64,000 bases of DNA from Adineta vaga (taxonomy: Eukaryota; Rotifera), in contig CP075495.1 of assembly GCA_021613535.1 (NCBI GenBank), forward strand, positions 5,456,001 to 5,520,000, read 5' to 3'. Shown here piece by piece: positions 42,877 to 55,241 of this stretch; the stretch's first letter is position 1; every line of letters starts with the position of its first letter. Under the pieces are notes generated by a model. That model was given only the letters and a program-made list of their open reading frames with translations, had not been told where the DNA came from and ran no database searches. A program made the translations under genes and the position numbers.

Positions 42877-45800
42877 TTACTTACGTCCATCAGGTCCTTC
42901 AGTAGTTGTTGTAATTGTGTTAATGTTATTTAACCAAGATGATGATGAGGGAAGTTTTTGTTGATCACTTTCATTACTACTTAAAGATGGCGTACTTGCA
43001 CGACTACTTGATGTTGTTTTTTGTATCGGTTCACTCAAGGCTGAAGGTGATGGTAGATCGGTTTCTGTTGCTGTTGAATATAAAGAAGCATCGATAGGTG
43101 TAGATGCTGATAAACGTAATGCCATATCGTCATAATCAATTTTCATAGTAACTGGTAACGAAACACCACGTTCACGTTCACGAATAAGAAGGATTTTTTC
43201 GTCTGGACTTGTTTGATGTTCTTGTTGTTCGGATATAGATATTTGATGAAGATCAGATGGTTTAATTTGTTTCGATGTTGAAGAAGAATTTATAGTTGAC
43301 GCACAAGTTTTAAAACTATCTGATTCAGATATATCAAATGAAAATTCATTCAATGGACGATTGAAAACATCAACTGATTCTGATTGCGATGATAAACTAG
43401 GGTCTGTTATAGTTTGGTGTTGTTTTAAAAATGATTGCAATTGCGTTGGATTTGTTGTACGAACAATCGTCTATGCAGAAGATCGAATGATTTAATCTTT
43501 TTTCAAAATTTCGTAACATTTATGAACGATAAGAAAATGTCATAAACATCTATAACAGATTTATCTTAAACAACACTTTCGATCTTAGTCGTTTTTTTTC
43601 TTAGATGAGTTCTTTCAAGATTTTAGCCAATATATTTACACAAGTTATCAGATAGATTTATTTTTTAACCTTCGATTAAGACTTATTTTGATAAGAAAAA
43701 GGTTATAGATGTGTATGTGTTTAATCTCGAGTATCTTCTTTCAAAACCAATACAACAACAAATTCTATTCTAAACATCAACTCAGAAGAAAACATGTCAA
43801 TCAAATGTGTAATTCGACATGTTTTTCATACACTTACTTTCGTTTTAACAGCAATTGTAGATTGATTTTTTTCATCTTCATCATCAGCATCATTAGTAAA
43901 TCCAGAATGAATACTATCGTCATCATCAGCTGATGGTCTCCATAAGCCAGGATATCCTGGTATAATATATATATCATCTGTTTGTGGTTTTGTTGATACT
44001 GAACTACTATTGGAAAGATCATAACGTCGATAAGTTTGTTCATGTCTTCCTGGTTGTGTAATTTCATCGATAATACGATAAAGATTTGAAATATCGGGTT
44101 GTTCAAATTCATTGAAATTTTCATCATCAACATCTTCATCTGTACTACTAGCATCTACTCTTTCTTGCTGATTTGAATGTAAAGCATTGTGTTTTTGTAT
44201 ATGAATATCATCAGAATAAGATGTTAAGTTTTCTGTTGCATCTAATTCAGTTAAATCATCGTCTTTTGTTATGCCTTGATTGTTATTACCGATTGGTTCT
44301 GATAAAAGATGTTGATCTTTACTTTCGTCAGATGTTTTTTTATCTGATTTATAAATAGGAATGTCAGCTGCAATTGGAAATGATGGTAAACGTTCTTGAG
44401 ACGAATCACCCATTTCATGTATTGCATAGGAAACATATCGATCTGAACTTGTTACTTGTGATGATGTCGTCGTTGTTGAACTTGATGATTTTTCTTGTAC
44501 TACTGGCAAGTGTTCTCCACTTTGTTCATTCATTGGAAGAATTTCTGATCGAACAGGAGCTGAAGTATCAAGAATGATACTATGACCTTGTAGTGCATGA
44601 ATTAATTCCGATGGATCGTCTTCAGTATTGACTGGAGACGTTTCACGAAGATCAGACGACAAATCTTTCTTAGTCTCTGTAATAGTTGGTGCCTACGTAA
44701 AAATATAAATAATTGAGGTTTCAGACATGATTAAATGCATATTTTTACCGAATCTAATTGAAATACATTAATAGATTGTTGCATAGTATCATCAATCTAA
44801 ATAAATAAAAATAAATAATGTTGTATCTGAAGAATTGAATATATAAATGTTCATTTTTACTTGAGGTGTAATGATAGTTTGTTCAGTTATATTTTCATTA
44901 ATGGATACGGATTGATTTTCATCCGGAATGATTTTATCTTCTGTTATATTTTCGAATGATTGATTAAGAGTTTCTTCAGCTGATTCTTCATCGACTAGAT
45001 CAGACCAAGTCATATTCGATACTGACATAGCATTATCAGATGTAGTTGACTCCAAGTTTTTCAGGACTGATTCAATTGTTTCATTGATCAAATCCTGGAT
45101 AGTATCTTGAATAATTTGATTTGTATCAGAAGCAGTCTGATCAGTTTCATGTGTATCTAAATCTTGTGTTGATGTTAATAAGTCAGTAATAGTATCTTGT
45201 TTAGTTTCTACTATTGATTCTTCTGTTGTTATGATATCTGGATCCTTGTTTTCATCCGTACTAGTTGTAGAAATCTAAATAACAAAAATAATTTACTGTA
45301 AAAAGAGTCTGATGATTTACAAACCTGTTGTTCGGAGTTTTGAGCTTCGTCATTTGTTGAAGGAGAGACAATACTTTGAATTTTCTCCGTAATAGCAGCT
45401 AATGGATGAGTAATAACATTTCGAAGAGTTTCAAAAGTAGATTTGGATTCCGTTCTTTCGATTTGATCTTCGTTGGCGGTAGAATCCGTTTTTGTCTCAG
45501 TTGTTGATGTTTCAAGAAGTGGTTCTTCTGTTAAACTTTCATTATCATCATCATCATCATCAGAGGGGCTGATTGAATATTTTGACGTATTTAGTGATGT
45601 TTGATCGGTTTGTTCGCTGTCCGAAGTTGATAGAACACTTTGAATTTGATCAGTAATTGCAGTTATTGGATGAGTAATAACATCTCGAATAGTCTCCAAA
45701 GTTGTTTTTGTTTCAATCGATTGAGCTTCATTAGTGTTGATTGTTGAAGCAACTTTTTCTTCAACAGTATCAGTATTCTAAATAACAACATATATTTTCG

Positions 45801-47861
45801 AACATCTTTCTCATGGAATACTCACTTCTGTTGAAGAGACATGTTGTTCTTTTGAATGCTCTCCGTCAGAGTTGATACTGTGAAATTTTTCACTAAGCGT
45901 CGTTAATGGATGTGTAATCACATCACGAATTATTTCAAAGGTCGTTTTCGTTTCCGCAGATGTATCCACATCTGTCTTGTCGGTCATTGTTGTTGTTTCA
46001 GCTTGCAATATTTCTTGTGTATCTGTTTGTTCAGATTCAGTATCATGGGGTATCACAGTATGTTCTGTAATTGTTGTCAAGGTATTCTGTTCATCATCTT
46101 TCTTTTCTGTTAATGAAAGATGTCCTGTTGCTTGGTCGATCGATGCTATCTCCTAAATATCTCGATAAGTGTAAGAATTATATGTTGTTATTTTAGAAAA
46201 TCACTTACGAATGGTTCAGTTAGTGTTGTGTTTTGTTCAGAAGAAAGAGCAATCGGTGATGACGTTTGATCATCATATTCGATACTATGAGATGGCACTA
46301 AACTATCGATTGTTGTGTCTTCAGTTGATGGTTCAACAAACTAAATTTCAATCAAATATTTATAAGCAAATTTCCTCTAATAATACAACTTACTGGTGTA
46401 TCTGCAGAAGAAGATTCCATTTCCTAAATATTTATAATTACTCATTTATATGAATACTTTTATAACACTTTGAATTTACCGATATAGATGATGATGAAAA
46501 TTCTGCTATTGTTGGCATTGTTTCTTGTTTTTCATTTTGTTCAGTCACGTCTTCAAGAGGGGCACTAGTGGCGTCTGATGATGTCGAAACTGTAGTATCA
46601 GCAATTAAACTAACATCTCGTTCTTTCGATGTAGTATCTGCAGCAATACTAAGTTCATCATCTTTGTGAGCATCTGTGGATGATGCATTGGTTGTTTCTA
46701 CATCTTGAATACTTTTTGAAACTGTTTTTTGTGTATGATCCAATTTCGAAGACGATGTCTCCTCAGGTTCTACGTTTGATTGATCATTGATGTTTTGATC
46801 AGAAGAGCTGATAGTTACTGAAGAGAGTTCTTGTTTATCCGACTGCAAATTGGATATAGCTTCTTGAATTGTTTCACTTATAGCTGTAATTGGTGTTGAA
46901 ATTGTTTCACCAAGACTTTCCAATATTGTTTTTGATTCTTCTAAAGTATCTATCACGGGATTCTCCTATTAAATAATAGTTTAAACTAGTTGACAAAATA
47001 ATTAAACATTTTTATGTTACCTGTTCGATTTGAGTATTACTATTACTGACTTCTACGTTTGTATCACTTTCAGTTTTCGATGGACTAGGTACAGTTGTTG
47101 TTTGCATACTGGAAATAACACTTTGGATAGTTTCAATGAGTGGTGTAATTGGTGTTGAAATAGAATCTCGAAGAGCAGTAAAGAGAGATTTTGTCGTACT
47201 ATCCTGATCTACTTCTAAAGTATTATCCTAATTAAGAAAATACAATATGTTTATAAACATATATGCCGTTGAAAAATAATAAGACTTACTAATAAAAAGA
47301 GCTTATGATCACCCAGATATCCATGATAAACATCGCTGCTGATAAAGCGATTTGTCACTGTATCTGGAAGTGTATCGATCGGACTGACAATTACTGGTTG
47401 TAATACTAGAGCTGTTTTTTCAACAATTGATTCATCAGATTCATGTGATACATTTGCTGGAATCTGTTGAGACGGTTCGACTTTGTGCTCGTCACTCGAT
47501 GCATCTTCATTTGGTTCTATCTTTTCGCATCGTACATCAATAGGACTAGGTGAACGAGCCGATTGTTCAATATCTTCTAAATGTGACTCAATTAAGTTTG
47601 ATGTACTAAGTCGTTGTTTAGAAGAAGTAGATTGTGAATTAGAAGAGTCCATTGCATTAATATGTTGATCAATTGGAGTAGAGGCGGTAATAGACGATTC
47701 AATAGAAGACTGTGAATCAGTAGTTTGATCTTGAGTTATTTTTGATTGATTGGCAGTTGTATTCTCATCACCTATGGTTGTAAACATTGAGGACTCAGAA
47801 GCGCTACTTTCTTCTGTTAAAGTAGGACTCATTGAACTTTCATCATCTTCGTTATCGACAA
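42877..47861 (-). CDS. Acidic Ser/Thr/Glu-rich tail exons with repeated helix motif
   Basis: About eleven exons, nearly all joined in phase 0 by introns of about 50-60 nt (exons near 47861-47272, 47229-47023, 46964-46480, 46422-46393, 46341-46211, 46153-45835, 45778-45324, 45275-44863, 44797-44752, 44695-43843 and 43471-42881). The product is low-complexity, acidic and rich in Ser, Thr, Glu, Asp and Gln. A helix-like motif recurs: SLFTALRDSISTPITPLIET, LESLGETISTPITAISETIQ, FEIIRDVITHPLTTLSEK, LETIRDVITHPITAITDQIQ and FETLRNVITHPLAAITEKIQ. The last exon ends in TAA (read-through) or at a perfect GTAAGT donor in phase 1. I do not recognise a named family. The style recalls neurofilament side-arm tails. 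The first exon can follow the giant exon only with a frame change, or start at an ACAG acceptor in phase 1. Confidence 0.65.
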
Positions 47862-47866
47862 CTGTT

Positions 47867-50382
47867 TCATCCCATGCATGTTACATGTTTTGCAGATTTT
47901 TTGCTTGATCCATCATCATCTGTGAATGATTCCTCTATTTCATCCATCACGCCTGTATCATTTGGAACGCTTGATAATAAGCCTGTCTGTTGTTGAATAA
48001 ACTCATCGATAGCCGTCTTTTCTTCTGATGTTGATTCATTTGTGATAATAACCGCTGAAGACGTTTGTTCTTGTTGTTGTTCAGGCGATGAAGTCGATGT
48101 ATCCTCAATGTCTTCGCTCTTTATTTCCATGGATGTAGATTCCGTTTCAAGTTGATCTACAACTGACATTTTGGTTTCTTCTGCTGTTTCGTCTTTTGAT
48201 GCTGGCGAAACTTGTTGTTCATCAGTAGAGACAATGGTTGTTGCTTCATTTTGTTCTTCACTTGTTGCTGTCTGTGAATCTTTACTTTCTTCCTGATGTG
48301 TCGATGCTGTTGATAAAACCTGTTGTTCATCTTCCTTTTTATCTGCTGTCGATTCTTCTTGATTTTTTACAGTAGTTTGTTGGTCATCCGCAAATGTTGT
48401 TGTTGCTGTTTCTTCTTTCTTTTCTTCTACCTGTTCATCTTTGGATGCTGACGAAACTTGTTGTTCATTAGTAGAGACAACGGTTGTTGCTTCATCTTGT
48501 TCTTCAATTGGTTCCATCTGCAAATCTTTACTTTCTTCCTGATGTGTCGATGTTAATGATAAAATCTGTTGTTCATCTTCCTTTTTATCTGCTGTCGATT
48601 CTTCTTGATTTTTTATAGTAGTTTGTTGGTCATCCGCAAATGTTGATGTTGTTGTTTCTTCTTCTTTCTTCTCTTGTGTGAACAATGATTCCGTTTTAGA
48701 TTGATCGATGATGGGAGCTTTCGTTTCTTCTACCTGTTCATCTGTAGAGATATCTGTTACATTTTCGTCTTTCTTCTCAGTAGTTGTTAAAGTGTGTTGT
48801 GGTGTTGACGAGACTTCTGTTTCGCTTTCTTCTTCGGATTCTTTAGTTGTCGATATGGTTTGAGAAACTTCATTTTTTTCCTCTTCAACTCCTGGAAGAG
48901 TTTGATGTTTAGCTAATGGTGATCGCTTGATGTCTTCGTCTATAGATACTGGTTTGTTTTGAGTATCTGATGGTGATAAAATTTCAGTATCGAGATCAGA
49001 TATGGCAGTAACAATTTTATCATAGGAATCTTCACGAATTAGATGATTCGATTTTGCTTGTGATTGTTGTGACAATTGATTTTCAATACGTTGATTTGGT
49101 AAGGTCGGTGAATCATCTGATGACAACTGATAGTCGAGTACACTTTTACCTGGACTCATACTACTTATCGTAGAACTTAATGGCGATACACTAGCAAGAA
49201 CTTCAGAGATTTGATTAATTAATGAATCGTACTTGTTTAGTGTATTTTCAAGAATTCGAATAGGTGCTGAGGCAGCATCAACTAAATTACCAGTAGACGC
49301 CGATTCTTTCTCAATTTGAGATATTACGTCAGTAGCAGGAGTTTCAGGTGATGGATTAACAAATGGCGATGGCTTAGTCACTAGTGATGTTCGAATATCT
49401 TCATCAGGTTGAAAAAGAAGTGTTTCAGGACGACTAAGTGGTTTTTCAACATTTGGAGTTGGTGAAATTGTCCGTTCAATCGTATTGAATTGATTGATGT
49501 TAGATGAAGTTAATAATGGAGTTGATTCAAATGGCTTATACGAAGTATACGATGATTGTGTAGATAATGTTGAGTCAAAGAGCGTAGTATCTATATTGGA
49601 TGGTGGATACGACTGAACAGAATAAGGAGCCATTGGTTTATATATACTTTCGTATGCTGTTTCGAGTCGATTAAAACTTGAGAATGTAGAAGTCGATGTT
49701 GGTGAACGAAGTGACGTTGAATAATTCGATGTAAATGTTTGAGATTCAGGTGAAAAATATTGTTTACTTGAAAATGGTTCGTATGATGTTGTTTTTTCGG
49801 GAATGTAGCTTTCCGAATATGTAAAACTTCCAGACGATGAAGGTAATGTAGGTTTAGTAAATGTAGTCGATCTTTGATTATTATGTATAGTATCAAAATA
49901 AGTTTGGCTCGGTTTCATTGAACTACTTGTAAATATTGGTATATTTGTTGGTTTCAGTGGAATTGGAGCTGAATTAGCAAATATAGAGGTACTTAATCGA
50001 TGGATATGTCTTTTTGGAATTGATTTTGAAGCAAATGTAGATAGATATGCATCAGTATAATCTGAACTTGGTGGTGTAACGGCTTTCGGTTGTTGTTGAC
50101 CTCGCATTTCACCCGTACCGAAAAACGTGACGGTCTTTACTTTACGAGAATAATTATTACTACTATTAATACTGTTATTATCATTCTCATTCCATTGATA
50201 AGTACCTATACGATCATTTACAGGAATCCATTGAACATTTAAACTAATCATAGCTGGACGGCGTCGATAATCACCATAGACCTGATCAAAAATTGTCGTT
50301 TCCGTTCGTGATGAAGATAAAGACTGAGTAGATAGAGAAGGTGTTAATGTAAAGTTATTTCTGACAACAGCAGCACCATCAC
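47867..50382 (-). CDS. Giant acidic tail exon with internal tandem repeat
   Basis: One exon open for about 840 residues from the acceptor TTTACAG before 50382 (phase 1) to TGA at 47867. The start reads DGAAVVRNNFTLTPSLSTQS and RRRPAMISLNVQWIPVNDR, then a Ser/Thr/Tyr/Pro-rich part (TSTSTFSSFNRLETAYESIY), then a strongly acidic part. The acidic part contains a tandem repeat of 246 nt (82 residues), whose units both hold NQEESTADKKEDEQQ and STHQEESKD. There is no Met-start signal of its own: the phase-1 entry suggests it is spliced from an upstream exon, perhaps the filament rod at 52624. Composition recalls the charged tails of large neurofilament proteins. Confidence 0.65.
48190..48690 (-). 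repeat. 246-bp tandem repeat inside the giant acidic exon
   Basis: Two adjacent copies. Landmarks such as GATTTTTTA-(C/T)-AGTAGTTTG recur at 48361 and 48607, a spacing of 246 nt, which keeps the frame (82 codons). Copies differ by scattered substitutions. Confidence 0.75.
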
Positions 50383-50698
50383 CTGTAAACAGAATTTCGA
50401 AAATGAAAACTATCCTTTAGTTTATTAGCTCCTTGCATAAGATCATGCATTTCAATTGTGAATCATTCTTCAATCAATCATTCATTTCATCATGCTTTGT
50501 GTATATTATGCTTCAGCTGAAACTAAGTGTATTGAGAAAGAAAAAAAGAGAATAAAAAGCTATGGCTAGTTTAAAATTAGATAAGAATAGTAAACTGAAC
50601 TAAAAGCAAGGTAAGAAAAATGAATATAGATATTATAATAGAAGAATATATCACTGGCGACAACATGTAAGATATGTTCGATTAAAGTCCAATTCTTG

Positions 50699-51477
50699 TC
50701 AAGCATCAAGTGCTTTGAGTCGTAAAGCTAATGCACCTTCAGGCTCAAGTGTAAACCAATCGTCGATTAAATTTCCATCATCTAAATTATAATTAGCCAA
50801 TGTAACCAATGCTTGACCCATGAAAACTTTTTCAGTTGAAAATAATGAACGATCATTTTTAACAGTCAGATCCAAGGTTTTTAACTTGGCTTCTTCATAT
50901 GTCATATCATATTCGAATGTTTCATCAAAAACTGGTGCTAATGTATCTTTCATAATTCGTGTACGTCGTTTGGTTTTCTTGCGTTTGTCAGGTAATAATA
51001 ATACACGTACATACGGATCTGACAGACTATTCTTATCCGTATTAATCAAATCACGTGCTTCATAAACACGTACAGCAAGTTTACCACGTGTCCGATCATA
51101 ACGTATACCACAACGAATTTGACCATAGCCTTCATCTTTACGTGATGTTGGTAAACGATCACGTCGATCATGTGGATCTTCTAAGGATGAATCATCACCT
51201 TCTGTACCAGGTCGACCACTAGAACTTCGATCTACTGATCCACTTTGATCTCGAAGTCGGTTAAGTGCACTATTACTTCGATTGGGTTCTTCTCGTATTG
51301 TTGGTGGATGTCGATCATTGCTACCGCCACGAATATTATCACCAGATGAACTAGTTCCTGCACCATATCGATAAAATTCTTCTCGACTACGATTTCCGCC
51401 AACATAATCATTACCACCAACACCTCGACGATTTCCACTTGAATCACGTTCAATTGATGATGATCTATCATCTGACT
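50699..51477 (-). CDS. C2-domain exon
   Basis: An exon entered by a CTTATAG acceptor in phase 1 and open for 258 residues to TGA at 50699. It starts with a Ser/Arg/Gly-rich disordered stretch (SDDRSSSIERDSSGNRRGVG). A C2 domain follows: GYGQIRCGIRYDRTRGKLAV, RVYEARDLI, LSDPYVRVLLLPD, KKTKRRTRIMKDTLAPVFDE, TFEYDMTYEEAKLKTLDLTV, and IDDWFTLEPEGALALRL at the end. The SDPYV and basic KKTKRRT blocks are typical of synaptotagmin/rabphilin-type C2 domains. The Asp set for Ca2+ binding looks partial: D of SDPYV is present, but the second loop reads VKNDRSLFS. There is no ATG-started N-terminus; an upstream exon is needed. The phase fits the rod donor at 52624. Confidence 0.75.
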
Positions 51478-52263
51478 CTATAAGGAGTACAGTATTCTTT
51501 GTATTTTATTTAATTAAAATGTACGACGATACACAATCACAAGGACATTGTAACAATAACAACGATGACGACGACGACAATGATAATAATAAAGATGATG
51601 ACGAAAAGAATATCGATTACAAATTGTTTCAATTAACAATATTTTCCGTTCGAGTCTCAATCACTTATTCTATGTAAAGAGAGAAAGGTTCCCGAACGGA
51701 AAAACGTTCTCACAAGAATACATAGTAGTAAAATTATATGTGATACTTTTTCAAACACCAATTATTTATTTGTTAACTAACTAAATACAATATTGAATGG
51801 GCGAACAAAATCACAACAATGAACAAGCAAGAGAAGGAAAGAGGAGAAGCGGTGCAAACATGCAAATCTCTGCTCCTTCAAAAGAAAAATATCTTGAAAA
51901 GAATTTTCTCCATTCTTCTTCTTCTTCTTCTTTGTCTGTTGTATGGAAAAAGAAGAAGAAGAGCAAATCTTGTTTTTCTTTTCTTTTCTATACTTTTTCA
52001 ATTTATGAAAAAAAACGAGCGTCTACAAATTGACGAAATACATGTCATTTTCTTGTCATGTCATTTTCTACTCGTTTGGTTTGGAATGAAAAGAGAAGAC
52101 TCTAATGAAGGAAAGAAAAGCAAACAAATGTTTAGTGTTCCACATTGCTAACAGAAATTAAACGAAACGAAACGAAACGAATACACTTGACTAGCGAATA
52201 AAACTAAGTTATATTTATATGTATATTGTATTTCAAGAGAATATATTGGAATCATGATGATAA
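51478..52263. other. Intron or spacer between filament gene 3 and the C2 exon
   Basis: No coding exon is seen. It contains CTTCTT tracts (about 51915-51935) and a short ACGAA-type repeat (52158-52182). Confidence 0.5.
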
Positions 52264-55241
52264 TCATGTTCTGCCAGTCGTACCTAGAAAAATAAATCAT
52301 AGGATGGATGATGGATGGATCGATAAATGATTTCATTTCACAATTATTCTTTCTGCTCGATTGAAATTCTAAAATGAATCTCGCTTATCTTTTAGACGAA
52401 AGATTGACATTTAATCGTATTTATATGTAATCATTACTCTTTTCTTTTGTCAAGGTTGACCTTCTGTAATTATCGATAAGTTTTTTCAAACTTTTAACAT
52501 ATTTCTTTTTGAAGGATAGTGCAAAGAAAATACAAAGCAAGGATAAGAAGATATCCAGCATGCAATATGTGCATTATATCACAACGAGCAACATTACATA
52601 GTGCATTTTATTTTTTCGCTTACCTTGACCACCACTCGTTGTTCGATAAGAACGTGAATATGAATATGATGAAGCACCGGCGCCACCGCTACCACCACCG
52701 GCACCACCACCGGCACTAGCTCCGCCACCGCTGCCGCCACCAGCACCACCGGAAGCAGCGAAATCTGATCGTGCTTGTTCTTCAACATGAGAGACTATTT
52801 GTTTCAAACCTCCTCTGAAAAGATGAAATCACTTTTTTTATGTATATCTAAATATTCTTTCAATCATACCTATTTTCTTCTCCTTCCAATAGTTTTCTAT
52901 AGATTGCAATTTCTGCATCAAGTGACGATTTCGTTGTTACCAATTCATCATAATCACGTCCTAATTCTTCTAATCGAGCTCGTAATTCTTGAATTTCACG
53001 ATCACGTTCATTGGATGCTTGAACACCTTCACGTCGTTCAATTTGTACCAGTTCTTCTAATTCTTGAATACGATTTTCTAATTCTCCATTCTAAATTCAA
53101 ATCATTTTGTGATATTATTTTCTGTTCGCCTCTACGATATAATATATATTTACTCTTTGACGCATAGCTGAAATATCTGTTCGTGAATCAGTTACTAATG
53201 TTCGTAATTTTTTAATTTCTTCTCGTTCACGAACACTTTCTGGTCCTTCAATTGCACGACGAGCTTGTACTTCTTGTACCTATTTTAAAATTAAAATCTT
53301 TAAAATATCGATATAATAATTACAAATTTATATCTTACCGCTTGTGTAACTTTCATACGATACCAGGATTCTAATTCATTACGTTGTTGACTATTAAGTT
53401 GCTCATATTCTTCTCGAATATCACGTATAGCATTGGATAATTCATGTTTGAAAAAATTCGAAGGATCCAAAGCTGTTCCAATTAGATTCGCATGTTTTAA
53501 TTCTTCAATTTCTTGTGCATGAATTTGTTTTAAGAAATTAATTTCTTCTTCTAGACTTTGTTTTTCATTTTCTAATTGAACACGAGCAATTGTTTCATGA
53601 TCTAAATCTTCTGTGACACGTTGAATATCTAAGATAAGCTTTTGAGATTCAGCACGATAACGTTTTTGCTCATCTTCCAAATCAACTAAATACGAAAAAG
53701 AAGTTTGATATTTTATGATTAGATAAATAAATATGATATAAATTAATTTACCTAAACGACGTCGAAATAGATTAAGATCTGCTTCATTGTCGGCTAGTTG
53801 TTTTTGTAATGCTTCAACTTTTTGTCGATCGGCATCTCTTGAAGCTAATAAAGTTTCATATCTATCGAAGAAATTATTAAACAATGTAATAAGAAGAATA
53901 AGATATATATGAATGAATATGAACATACTTGTCTTTATATCTTAATGTTTCTTCTTCGGCACGTTTAGCACGAAGTTCCGCTGTTGCTCGATCTTTTGAA
54001 GTTTCATCAATAATACGACGAGCTTCACGTATTTCAACTTCATACATATCCTTAACTTTACTTGTTTCTGAACCCCATTTTCCCCTATTGAAATAATTAT
54101 ATAATTCATCAAAATAGATGAATATAGATTTACCGTAAATGTTCCAATTCAAGTTGAAGCTTCTTATTGAGTGCTTCCAAATATCGCACACGTTCAATGT
54201 ATGATGCAAAACGATCATTAAGATGACTTAATTCTCGTTTTTCACGTTCACGATTTTCTCTTTAATAAAGAAAAAAAAATAGTTGATTTTATTTTATTCC
54301 TATACACAAGGGAATAGCTAAGAATAGTATTTCTTTTCAATTAGTCAAGACAAAACACCTATGAAATCTCTAGAGATATAAATTTTTCACTAAACACTTC
54401 ACTTATGTAGAAACTAAAACTTCTCCCATGTGTAACTCTTGTACCATAGAAATTTTTCAAGCTTAGATCTATAAGAAAAGTTTTTTTCCTGACACGACAA
54501 CCTTCGAATAATATTTAAATTATGATGGAAAAAAATTGTTTTTTTTTCTGTTGAAGACAACACGCTTATATCACAATTCCTCAAACTATTATTTTTCAAC
54601 AGTTGTATTGTTTTTGTTTATCATACTAGTTGTTAAATAACATTCTGGACATGCACACATCCATGTCGGCAGCATCTAACATTAGTCTAACATATGGTAT
54701 CATGCGCAGTTGGACTTTCTCTTCACACTATCCCCCCCGATCAAATTACATCCTTATGAGAAGAAGGCGGGTATCACTACTACTGTAGTAGTCAGTGATC
54801 AAACTAGCTAATCAGAGAACGAACACGCGTACATATCGGTGATTAATCGATTCATTTTTATGCAATAGTACGATGGAATTTGAACAGAACATGTATAAAA
54901 AAAATTTTTGCTCATTTAACTTACTGAATAGCTACAACAGCCGCTGATTTGCCACCTGGTTTAAGTGGAACACCAGGACCACTACCATAGGCATAGAAAC
55001 GTTCCATCATAATATTATTGGATGATGGTACAACTCGATTTGTTGTAATATTTGTAGGACGTGGAGCAATTTGTGAACGATAATGAATCGTTTCTTCTTC
55101 ATCTATTCGTTGCGGTTGAGATGAAGATGAAGAAGGATCACGACGTTGATCTCGTTCATCACGATCACCTCCACGATCATTACCACCACCACCACCACCA
55201 CCACGACGATCAGAATCTCGATTATTACCACGATTATCCAT
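52264..55241 (-). CDS. Intermediate filament protein 3 (rod complete, short tail)
   Basis: A cytoplasmic intermediate filament subunit. Exons near 55241-54925, 54253-54134, 54088-53930, 53861-53752, 53687-53339, 53280-53155, 53092-52871, 52809-52624 and 52283-52264. The head is Arg/Asp/Gly-rich and contains SQIAPRPTN. Coil 1A reads [20 protein letters not shown] and the rod ends [20 protein letters not shown], both consensus. The middle shows [20 protein letters not shown]-type segments. A Gly/Ser-rich linker follows ([16 protein letters not shown]) and ends QG at a GTAAGC donor in phase 1. With the nearest downstream exon it ends TTGRT. Other phase-1 exons further downstream may replace this short end. 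The start is at ATG 55241; an acceptor TATTTTAG lies 24 nt upstream. Confidence 0.9.

Noticed and set aside
52594-52788. Alanine/valine-rich open frame overlapping the Gly/Ser linker of filament gene 3
   Set aside because: It is the out-of-frame reading of a GGT/GGC-rich linker; the filament frame is the real one.
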